A stretch of DNA of 64,000 nucleotides. It comes from Symsagittifera roscoffensis (taxonomy: Eukaryota > Xenacoelomorpha > Acoela > Convolutidae). How positions within the stretch are numbered: position 1 is the stretch's first letter; the number at the start of each line of letters is the position of its first letter. Below the pieces are notes generated by a model that saw only the letters and a program-made list of their open reading frames with translations, did no database searches and was not told the DNA's origin. Both the position numbers and the translations under genes were made by a program. The stretch covers positions 18,101,613-18,165,612 of the forward strand of contig NC_087071.1 in NCBI RefSeq assembly GCF_963678635.1, written 5' to 3'. This document shows, piece after piece, positions 47,340 through 55,988 of this stretch.

Positions 47340-48165
47340 TCTTATACTCAATTTCCACATGGAATGCTCGTGCTTCCACTGTTGATCAATTGCTCTGCGT
47401 TTTTCCTGCACTGCTGTGAGCTCATTCAATACTTTCCAATTCTCAGCACGAACTGCTTTTTTTTAGGTTTGATTTTCCTGTCTGCTTCCAAAGCTTTAAC
47501 GTCGAATATGCTTATCGAATTAATCATTTTTTTTTCCAGATTGAAGAGCGCAGTCGGAGACGATTCTCCGTGCAAGAACAGCGCGTGCAAGCCGTATGTG
47601 TACCGAGTTTCTATACCTCCTATAACAACGATCACTGAAAGAGAACGCCACTCATCCAAAAGTACCGAACAGTACAGCAACTTCCCTGTTCGATCTCTTT
47701 AATAGCAATATTAATGAAAAACCAAATGCTTAACCCGGAGGCTGGTTATTTAAGGTTAACTAAGCTAAGCCATGTTTACAAGAGCCAATCTTTAAACTAT
47801 ATGCCGATATTGGCAGACAACAAATGGAGCACATCTTTTTGCTGCTCATGGAACTCTTTCGTTCTGATTGTCTCATCGATCTGCATTTCGTACACTGTGG
47901 AAGCCATCCTAGTGAGATCGGTTTTTTTTCTGTTTAAGAACCTCAGTTGCTCACGCTCGGGTTTGTGGGGTCTAGAATAAAATCCTTGAACCACGTCTAA
48001 ACAACTGACTATGTTGTCTAAGCATACCATAATTCGATCAAAATCAAGAGCTTCAGTCCCATTATTAGCAGTTTCCTATGCCTTCTGAGATTCAGGATCG
48101 AGATTCTCGAAGAGGAGGAAATGCCACAAAGCGTTTTCTACTGATCTTCCGAGTGCGTCGATCGA
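47340..48165 (-). pseudogene. Decayed coding stretch of unknown family
   Basis: Minus-strand translation shows protein-like segments broken by stops and a frameshift. 48165 to about 47797 reads IDALGRSVENALWHFLLFEN, an in-frame TAG after DPESQKA, then ALDFDRIMVCLDNIV, YSRPHKPEREQLRFLNRKK and KEFHEQQKDVLHLLSANIG. 47680 to about 47340 contains LEADRKIKPKKK, then in another frame WKVLNELTAVQEKRRAIDQQ, a probable coiled coil. The frame change coincides with an eight-base A run. I do not recognise the protein; it could be a host pseudogene, or exons of one gene if the stop is an error. Confidence 0.45.
47733..47800 (+). repeat. Short direct repeat, copy 1 (pair with 48898-48965)
   Basis: GGAGGCTGGTTATTTAAGGT, then TAACTAAGCTAAGCCATGTT and TACAAGAGC. 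The second copy is about 1165 bp away in the same orientation with a few substitutions, and the pair brackets the 47.8-48.2 kb coding-like stretch. Confidence 0.8.
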
Positions 48166-48897
48166 TTGACCGGGTAAATTAAATGAAAAAATTATGGGAA
48201 AATTACCATACAATTTATTTGAGTTTACATGTGATCAAAAAAAACTTCGAATTGGAATCAAGCTTTGCTTGCTCCAACAGATTTCAACCAAAGTTATCAA
48301 TGAAAAACGAACTAAAAAGAACCTTGAAAAAAACTCCAAATAAGATAGTTTTTAAAATATATTTTTTTGAAACTTCACTGTTATATATCTTTTTTTTTCT
48401 TCAAAGAGTGGAATATGTCAAAATTCGAGAAAATTTGTCACATTTAAATCGACCACAAAAATGTGATTTTTTTACAGGTGAATAATGCGGAAGGCCTAAA
48501 CCAATCCCCAATCAAGCAAAAACCTATCGAAAATTTTCGGCAACGAATAAATGACTAAGCACACATGCTAAGCGCACACATTGAAATAGCTGACTAGAAT
48601 AGAACTGTGAGGTTGTGAGAATAGAAAAAAATCTTATACAGGCTGTAAAATGATTTGATACCACTTGCTTAAAAACATGCCAAAAATTATGTACCTTATT
48701 CCAAATTGGAGTAAAATTAGATCGCTTGAAAAAAGGGCTACCTTAGGGCTTTTACAAAGGCAGATTGCCTAAATACGAGCATGAAAAGAACCATTGTCCA
48801 ATTATTGACCTTAATAAAAGATTCAACCAATCGACCTAAATTTAAAAAAAAAATCAAGTTAAACACTTCTATTGAGAACGTTTTTGTTGACCAACCA
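48166..48897. other. Spacer, no gene seen
   Basis: A/T-rich sequence. ORFs at 48183 (+) and 48738 (-) have no domain features. Confidence 0.4.
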
Positions 48898-48965
48898 AAG
48901 GCGTAACTCGGAGGCTGGTTATTTAAGGTTAACTTAGCTAAGCCATGTTTACAAGAGCTCATCCT
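48898..48965 (+). repeat. Short direct repeat, copy 2
   Basis: Matches 47733-47800 over about 68 bp (GGAGGCTGGTTATTTAAGGT, GCTAAGCCATGTTTACAAGA). Confidence 0.8.
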
Positions 48966-49014
48966 TCAAACTGTAGCACAGATCATATCACTACCCCGAT
49001 CTCAAAAACCGTTC

Positions 49015-49718
49015 AAGATTATAGTAGTAGTAGTAGAACAGGATTTAGGGTTGTTATCCCATGGGTTTGCACCCAAAATGTAGTTTTAGTGTTAATGAGT
49101 TCTGAGTTTTCCATTTGGGTTACAGTTTCCACATGGACACATTATTCGCCATGTGCAGCTGTCCATTTCTGAGTATCTTTCGAAGAATTTCCAAAAAATT
49201 TCCGCTTTGTCAGATTTCTGTATGTCAGTTAACTGTTTTGAGGTATGTCGAATTATGACATTGTAAAGTGCTGGGCATCTAATGAAGCAGTCTGAGTTGG
49301 TTTTCTTAAGGCGAGTTTTCGGTATTTGATATTCGTTTCTTTCATTTTGTCTCGTTGAGCTCTTGGTGTTTTCGGCATATTGGTTAATGTCAATTTCGTA
49401 GTTATTGCGAACTATAGAAATGAACAGAAGGAGGTCGTGCACTTCAATGTACAGAGACAGCCGTAGCATTCTTAATATTTGTAGTCTACACTTATATGGG
49501 ATATGTGAGTTAAGCATCCATTTGGTCGCCGTTCGGTGAACCTTTTCAATTGCTCGGAGGTTTGATTTCGAGTAGTGCGTTACTGACGCGCCATAAACTA
49601 CAATTGGGACTACATATCCCGTGTAGACATTTAGCTTAGAAGTTATAGGACAGTTTTTAGAGAGGTTACGCTTTAGTGAGTAAAAAGCCGATAGCGACTT
49701 CTGATTAGCGCGGTTAGT
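49015..49718 (-). pseudogene. 5'-truncated LINE, family A: C-terminal part of ORF2
   Basis: About 200 codons open on the minus strand, from NQKSLSAFYSLKRNLSKN (homologous to the 58.2 kb copy) through GYVVPIVVYGAS and VHRTATKWMLNSHIPYKCRL to the terminal CTWRIMCPCGNC and TGA at 49092. The catalytic RT core is missing, so it is a 5' truncation typical of target-primed insertion. A (TAG)n/(CTA)n microsatellite follows the stop at 49020-49036, like the (TTA)n tail of the 58.9 kb copy. Confidence 0.85.
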
Positions 49719-50689
49719 TTAGACGATTGCGATCAAACCGCTCACCATCTAGCAAGAAACGATCCAACCGCTCAAAATTGCAAAAAACAATCAGCCCTAT
49801 ACAAGCCTAAACTTCTAACCTACCACAAAACCGAAATATAAGGCAAAAAGCGACCTTAAATGTTCTAGGGTCGAAAAAAAATAGTTGTCAAGGTTGATTA
49901 CGTCTCGTACAAAGTCATATTTAAAACCACTCAACACTCTTTTTGAAAAAAAGGCCCATTCTCTAGCATGATGTTGGGCGTAATAATCTAATAAACCGCT
50001 CAAACCTTGCTTGAATTTAGGCTATAAACCTCAACTGGAATACTTAAAAATAACTTTTCAAAAACACCATTTAACAGTTTTTGAGCTTCTAGAATTTGTA
50101 GGTTTAAACCTAACCGATTGTAACACTTTGGTCATTATCTACTTATTCGCGGACTGAGACGCTCATTATTATTATGTCAAACACGAGAAACGATAAGTCG
50201 CTTATCACGAACTAAGATTCGATGCATACAAAATCGAAACTGATAAAACTTTGAGCGGCATTTCATCTATTTTACACTTCATCAATCATTTATTTGTAGA
50301 GCCAAGGGAACGTGAACGCAGCCTAGTATAAGTAACTTTCTAGACCGTTAGCCTCATATAAGGACATCTTTTGAGTTTCGTTCAACTCCGGTTTATTCTG
50401 TGCAGGTGTTAGTTTTCTCTATCTGGTTGGCTTGATTCCCAATCATCTGACTCCCTTAACTATCCTTCACGTTATACTTTATTTTTCCCTAATTTATGGA
50501 CATCCTTTGGTGTTTTGACTGGGTGAATTGATGAAAGACTAGGTTATTAATTTCGGTTACCAAAATAATTTCTGACCTGATTTATTTTATCGACTGAAAA
50601 AAAAGAGACTCACTGGGTTTTGTAAAATGAGAGAAGTTGCAGCTAGGTGGGCAGTAAGTCATAGCTAAATTAGAACCAAACTATAAACA
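49719..50689. other. Spacer, no gene seen
   Basis: It contains a few short repeated phrases such as AACCGCTCA (49739, 49769, 49995) but no supported ORF or RNA. Confidence 0.4.
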
Positions 50690-50860
50690 ATACGCAATAA
50701 ATCTGAAACAAGACATCATTTCAAGAAACAAAAAAGTCAGGTCCCAGTAAGCTTCTATGTTTTTTTTGGAATTACAGAAACGAGAGACGGTTCGCTCAGA
50801 GTTTGAATAGGAATGTACCAGTAGAGCTACAAAATGCATCAACAATTAATTTGAAAGTTT
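50690..50860 (+). pseudogene. LINE family C fragment (3' end of the RT ORF)
   Basis: A 170-bp match to 59296-59460, sharing ATACGCAATAAATCTGAAAC and CCAGTAGAGCTACAAAATGC. The encoded NVPVELQNAST corresponds to the C-terminal WNxLP-x-x-x-x-A-x-S region common to LINE reverse transcriptases. Nothing of the element remains on either side. Confidence 0.7.
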
Positions 50861-51083
50861 TTCGGTAATCAGAAGGTCAAAAGTATCATAGTAACCGAGG
50901 TTACAGTCATGAGTCCCTTCATCATGTATTCTAGTCAAAATCCTTGGAATTTTCTAGATATGGAAGTGATAATGATAAAAGAAGATGTCAAGTGTTTAAG
51001 TCCTTTTCATTTAAAATCGATACGGGTTACGCTTCTTCAATAAGAACACGCAACTCGACACGAGATAATATAATATACAAGTG

Positions 51084-52390
51084 TTACAAGTAAAAAATTT
51101 CGTCGAAAGTTATTTTGTCATTTATTGTTCCGAGTACGCAAGCGGCGTTCGCAATCTGTATTGCCAGGGAGATTCTCTGTTTTAAAAAGCTGCCTGCTCT
51201 GGGTTCCTCAGTGCATATGCTTAGGTTCTTACAAAGCTTGCTCAAAAAAACTTCTGTGCTGGGGCCGGCCGCGCCCTGAATTTCAAAAGCTAGCGGTTGA
51301 AAAAGATATCCATCATTTACAAGATCTTTATATATGTAAATTTTTCGCTCTTCCGCTTCAGCGGCAGCCGTACCAGGGTTACAAACAGACCCGGCATTAA
51401 TCCTACAAGGGGCTAAGGAGTCTACTACCGTTACATCCCACAAGAGCTGCTTACCATCAGCCCATGGAACGAGCGTCAAACCGTCTGGTCGCTTCTGATC
51501 GTTCCTGTAGAGGTGTCGTGGTTCTAAAACAGACGGAATGTGAGTAGATGATAGACTCTGCTTTATAAGGGCATTCAGGTTTGAATGCCTAGAGAATCTC
51601 CCTGCACTTTTGAGGCAAGAAAGACCATGCCAACCATCCTCGGTAACGTCTTTTCCGCACACGCATTTATGCCGTTCGCATATTTTTGATCCTAATCGAA
51701 GTCCTATCGCAATTCTGAGTTGTTGGTTCGACAGTTTTAACCTTAAATTTTTGCAGGGGATGACGTTCAACCATTGGGATCCAAATCTATCTTGGAACGC
51801 GTTGAACCTTTTCACGTCCGTTGGTTCGAGTCGTAAAATCAAGTCTGCAATTTCGCTGTCAAAAATTGGCTCCGTCCAATTTTTTTGGATTTCATTTTCC
51901 GGAGCCATTTCAATTTTTCCAAGGTCAAACCACCGTTTAAGCGCATCATCATAGGTTCCATCCACATGCTCCAAACCAAAGATTTCGCTCAAGGCATCTT
52001 TCGCTCCTACTGCTGAGGCTAAGAAAGCGGGTAAAGCGAGTAGACGAGCGGAAGAAACGCCCAAGCCACCTTTGGCTGCCGGGAGAACTGCTTGTAAAAA
52101 CTGGTTATTATCCATTTTCACGTTAGTGACCTTGCATAACGAATTTCTTAGTAATTTATCGTAGCGTTCCAAAAAATCATTTTGCAAAAAACAAGGGCTC
52201 GTACGCAAAAAATATAGGAGTTTTGGCATGCTAAAGCAATTTTTCAGGAGGTAAAAACCATAATGGGCGTCTAGTTTGTCAAGGACATCCGAGATTTTTT
52301 CAAGCTCCCTAATTTTTTCGTCGAGTAATTCTTTTCGGCAAAGTTCGCCGATTGGAGATCCTAAAATGAGGAGTTCTTCTTTTGTTTTTA
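51084..52390 (-). pseudogene. 5'-truncated LINE with a restriction-like endonuclease C-terminus (family D)
   Basis: One open frame of about 435 codons. It lacks the RT catalytic core but carries the RT thumb region (MPKLLYFLRTSPCFLQNDFL, AAKGGLGVSS), a zinc knuckle CVCGKDVTEDGWHGLSC, and a PD-(D/E)xK-like endonuclease RPDGLTLVPW followed by LLWDVTVVD. Layout and motifs are those of non-LTR elements with a C-terminal endonuclease (R2/NeSL-like and related invertebrate families) rather than an APE endonuclease. No internal stop occurs, so the insertion is relatively young. It begins abruptly at 52390, where an unrelated repeat starts. The first in-frame ATG (52229) is internal and is probably not a real start. 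Confidence 0.85.
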
Positions 52391-52391
52391 T

Positions 52392-52472
52392 TTACTTATC
52401 ACTGGACACTGGGTGGGACTACACTCTGGACGGCTGCCGACTTGCTGTGTTCACCATCCCAATTTCCAATCA
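52392..52472 (+). repeat. 81-bp dispersed repeat, copy 1
   Basis: TTACTTATCACTGGACACTG, GGACGGCTGCCGACTTGCTG and TTCACCATCCCAATTTCCAA recur at 53127-53207 with a couple of mismatches, same orientation. Confidence 0.9.
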
Positions 52473-52473
52473 A

Positions 52474-52610
52474 CTTTTATAGAACTCAACACGCGATTGA
52501 AATCAAACCCCTCTATTATTTGAGAGGTAGAAGGATAGAAAGACACCTTAAATTTTTTTAAATCAACAGATTAAAATTGTAACATTCGCCCAGACATTAC
52601 AGTGACGAAG
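52474..52610 (+). repeat. LINE family C 3'-UTR module, copy 1
   Basis: Matches 59469-59606 (TCAACACGCGATT, CAAACCCCTCTATTATTTGA, ATTCGCCCAGACATTAC). In the 59 kb copy it follows the RT C-terminal segment, so it is probably that family's 3' untranslated end. Confidence 0.75.
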
Positions 52611-53019
52611 GGTACGGATCCGCTCCGGATGTCCTACTGGACGTTCCCTCCGTATGACCTCTCTCGCATAAGCGTCTTATCGTGCCTTGTTACCACGGTA
52701 AGATGCTTCGTATTTCTCGTGTTTTTTTTTCAACTGATTTTCGTCTGATTAATTCGTTTGTCTCTTTTTTTTCCGTCCAAAATGGCCCTTTCTTGCATTT
52801 TAAAGAAATATTATAGCTCCAATAGAAATATTGAACAATTTAACTTCTCGAATATTCCAACCCTCCTTTTAGTAACAAATTCCCTGTTCAGGTCTCTATC
52901 ATCTTTTTTCGTTTCCATCGGCGGGTTTGACTGTGCCAATCCGGGGGAATGGCACAAATACAACTAAACCTTTCTATGAAAATTTCTTTATTTCTATTGG
53001 ATATAAAATCATGATTGGA
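52611..53019 (+). repeat. 410-bp dispersed module, copy 1 (pair with 60564-60977)
   Basis: GGTACGGATCCGCTCCGGAT, GTCCTACTGGACGTTCCCTC, TAAGATGCTTCGTATTTCTC, CATCGGCGGGTTTGACTGTG and TGATTGG are shared in order with 60564-60977. In this copy it directly abuts the family C 3'-UTR module. The ORF across it is a shadow. Confidence 0.85.
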
Positions 53020-53126
53020 TATAAAATCAAGATTCGGTTAAAATATGAATACAAGGGGCAGTCGTGGTGGCCCCAATAGTCAATGTTGAATTGTTGAAAA
53101 CATTGGTCACGACGATATTTTCTGGA

Positions 53127-53207
53127 TTACTTATCACTGGACACTGGGTGGAACTACACTCTGGACGGCTCCCGACTTGCTGTGTTCACCATCCCAATTT
53201 CCAATCA
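53127..53207 (+). repeat. 81-bp dispersed repeat, copy 2
   Basis: Second copy of the 52392-52472 sequence; it sits just before the ORF that the hAT element interrupts. Confidence 0.9.
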
Positions 53208-53634
53208 GCTGAGTTCATTCCAATTTTATTTATTTATTTTTCTTATTCTCTATACCTTATGATCAAAATAGTAGGTGCAAGTTCTCTTTACCATTCCATC
53301 AATAAACTTGAACAATCGGAACAAGATGAGCTTGCTGATCCTGTTCACTCTTTCCCTGGACTGAATCTTGACCCTAGCACGTCAGATTACTGCCTCGATT
53401 ATTTTACATCAAACCCTCTCAGGAACAGCAAAATTTTTCTCTGGTACGATTTATTAAACAACACAATAACATCGCACCCGAAAAAAGGCAACATACCCCA
53501 AACAATCGAAGAACTGATTGCAACCCTTAAGACTATTCCAAACCTCTCTTGCGTCGATACTGTCAACGCAAAGGTGCTCCCTACATATTCGACGATCTTC
53601 TACATTCATTGGACTGTTACGTCATCGATGTGAC

Positions 53635-54786
53635 CAGGCATTTCGGGACCCGACATTTTTCAAACCCGAAACCCGATTACCCGATAAGCTAAAACCTGAA
53701 CCCGAACCCGACGGTTTCTTCAAACCCGAACCCGAACCCGACATTCATTTCAAACCCGAAACCCGGCCCGAAACCCGGCCCGAAACCCGAAAAAGATCTC
53801 AAAACCCGATTACCCGACCCGATACCCGACATGCCCGATTTTCAGGTAGATTAAATGGTATGAACGTTGACGCAATAAATTTGATGCGTTTTTAGAGTGT
53901 AACTTTCTCTTACAGTGAACAATAAAAATAGCTGTAAAAACAATATTTATGCAAATGTTCGCACATATTCGACGGTCTTGAGATAGAAGTCGAAGTCCTT
54001 CGGTATTTCTTTCTTTTGCAGCTCTAGTATTACTTCGTAAAATGGTTTCAACACCTTAACTAAACAGTCTAAATGTTGCCAATCAAAACGTCGTTCGTGG
54101 TAAAACTTTTCCACTGACCCGCGAAGTTTGAGAAAACGTTCTAGCATCAAATAAGTGGAGTTCCATCGTGTTTCGTTGTCAAGGACAACATCTAGTTCTG
54201 ATTTCTGGAACTGTTTTTGCATAAACATGAAGGTTGCATTATTGTTGGGTGTGCGGATGTCTTTTACAGCTTGTCGTATTTCATTCACAAAATTGGAAAA
54301 ATCAAACGGTTCGATGCTACGGGTATTCCATGTGTCAAAGTCTTCATCGGCCTCGTCGGTGTCGTTCTCGTTGTTGCTATATTCATTCAAAATACACTTT
54401 TGCAACGAACGCACTTCCGCGCTTCTGTTTTCTTCTTGTCAATGAAACCGCACAGAAACTTGTCTTTCAACTTTGGATTTTTGGTTTCAAATATCTGCCA
54501 CTCTTCCTTCATCGTACAATGCAATCGCGTTCAGAAATGAAATAGAAATAAAAATTAAAAAAGTAAAAAACCTCAAACAAAAGAAAAATTGGGAAAGTTT
54601 TTGTCGAAACCGAAAACAGCAAACAAAAGTCGGGTTTTAGAAATCCGACATAATTGAATACCCGAACCCGAACCCGAACCCGAAAATTTGTTGAACCCGA
54701 AAATCGACCCGAAACCCGAAATTTGTCTCAAGACCCGAAAACCCGACCCGATACCCGAAAACCCGAACCCGAACCCGAAATGCCTG
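53635..54786 (-). mobile_element. Deleted hAT transposon, 1152 bp, with 8-bp target duplication
   Basis: The ends are perfect 13-bp inverted repeats (CAGGCATTTCGGG at 53635; complement of CCCGAAATGCCTG ending at 54786). They are flanked by an identical 8-bp direct repeat GATGTGAC (53627-53634 and 54787-54794), the hallmark of hAT insertion. Inside each end is a 130-200-bp zone dense in CCCGAA/ACCCGA hexamers (53640-53840 and 54640-54785), probable subterminal transposase-binding repeats. The internal sequence codes on the minus strand for pieces of a hAT transposase. At 1152 bp it is too short to be autonomous. Confidence 0.92.
53947..54512 (-). pseudogene. hAT transposase remnant (zinc-finger start plus part of the catalytic region)
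   Basis: An ATG at 54512 starts a 41-codon segment with ...ARKCVRCKSVF, which looks like the first half of a BED-type zinc finger, then a TGA. In a second frame from 54414 a 155-codon stretch contains LDVVLDNETRWNSTYLMLER and CLVKVLKPFYEVILELQKK, the conserved D-x-x-T-R-W-N-S-T and following helices of hAT transposases. The rest of the zinc finger, the insertion domain and the C-terminal dimerisation domain are missing, so a deletion has joined the two frames. Confidence 0.85.
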
Positions 54787-55076
54787 GATGTGACCAAGCA
54801 TATTATCAGTGCTTCCGAAAGAATTGACGAATCGTTAATTGCCGAGTACCGAAAACTGCACCAGGCTGCTGACATAGAGTCGAGGACTCTAGCTACTGTG
54901 CTGCACTATTTTCCCGACTTCAAAAGAATCTTCAAAACACGTGGCACGAAGCGTCGAACGGCTGCCGAGAAGCGCGGAGCTAAACGGCGAAAATTCTAAA
55001 CAAGTACGCAAATCTGAGTCCTAAACCTTAATATTTCAACAGGCGTTCTCATCGAGTCTCTGGCTCTGAGTCCCTT

Positions 55077-55976
55077 TTAAGATTTTAAGATTCTAAACAT
55101 AAAAACCGAAATCGGGTCAATTCAGTCTCTGATTCTTGTAGTACGTGCTGCGAGAAAATCTTTAAAAATGAAAGCTTTTTCGACTGCTTTTGCTGTGGCT
55201 GTCGAATGCACCTGAATGAAGACTGCACTGGTCTAAGTGAAGCCGCTGTCAATGGAGTACCAGCCTTAGGAAAAAATGCTCTATTGATATGAAACAAATG
55301 CGTTGAAGAAAAACGTCAAGATAATTTGACCCAAGCTGCCCATGAAACTACAACCTCAAAAGAACTTCGAGAAACTCAAATGAAAACCCTGGAAAACGAA
55401 ATGACTGACCTCAAAAAAACAGTGATCGAATTCAAAACGCTGCTAAGCACAAAACAACCTGATTCAGATTATCCAACCCAACCTAGCTCGATTGCCAGTC
55501 GCCAAAAACCGCCAGCGCAACACGCCGAGGAACTCGATGGCACTCGCATACGAGGAATCCCTGAATCAATGGAGAAGGAAGCAAGATTTCGCCAAGAACA
55601 CGATCTCGCCGAAGTTCAAAAAGTATTGACCCATATGGATGTCAATGCCTCAATATGCGATGTCATACGCCTGGGTCGATTTGACGAGAACAAGATAAGA
55701 ACAATCCTATTAAAAGTGCCCAATGCATACCAACGACGAATGATATTGCTATCTGCGACGAAACTGAAACACTCCCCTCAACCAATTTTCCTCAGCCGAC
55801 AACTGACGAAGGAAGAAGCTGATCAAGAAAACCTTGCCCTCGTCAGAAGAAGGCAACTTATCAGCGACAAATCTGTAGACAGAAAGGACATAAGAGTCCA
55901 CGATGCAACTCTGTACATTCGAAAAGGTGGTAAGTGGATAAAAGAGAAATTCCCAGATCCCGAAGCACCCAATTGA
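55077..55976 (+). pseudogene. LINE B ORF1 with PHD-like zinc finger and coiled coil
   Basis: The N-terminal part (about 55110-55270) reads SDSCSTCCEKIFKNESF then DCFCCGCRMHLNEDCTGLS, a C-x2-C...C-x2-C...H...C pattern like the PHD/zinc finger found in some CR1-type ORF1 proteins. After an in-frame TGA at 55290-55292 the frame stays open for 216 codons: a coiled coil (ELRETQMKTLENEMTDLKKT), then a region with GTRIRGIPES, CDVIRLGRFDENKIRTILLK and VHDATLYIRKGGKWI, the typical RNA-binding half of LINE ORF1 proteins. ORF1 would coat the RNA during retrotransposition. Confidence 0.75.
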
Positions 55977-55988
55977 CTAGCAGCGACG

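Larger units (their letters stand above)
53216..54998 (+). pseudogene. ORF of unknown family split by a hAT insertion
   Basis: The left part (about 53261-53634) encodes a polar protein (NKLEQSEQDELADPVHSFPG, PQTIEELIATLKTIP), changes frame around 53530-53560, and continues as KGAPYIFDDLLHSLDCYVID up to the insertion. The right part resumes at 54787 in the matching phase (DVTKHIISASERIDESLI, EYRKLHQAADIESRTLATVL) and ends in a basic tail (KRRTAAEKRGAKRRKF). Removing the element and one 8-bp target copy leaves the reading frame continuous across the site. It was already frameshifted further upstream. It lies just before LINE B and could be that element's extra 5' ORF; I do not recognise it. Confidence 0.55.

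Noticed and set aside
47283-47702. 139-codon plus-strand ORF opposite the decayed coding stretch
   Set aside because: The minus-strand frames look more protein-like (charged, coiled coil); the plus ORF is probably a shadow, although its SPCKNSACKPYVYRV part was considered.
54573-54875. ORFs rich in Gly/Phe/Ser or Pro/Asn across the CCCGAA tracts
   Set aside because: They are translations of the hAT subterminal hexamer repeats, not proteins.
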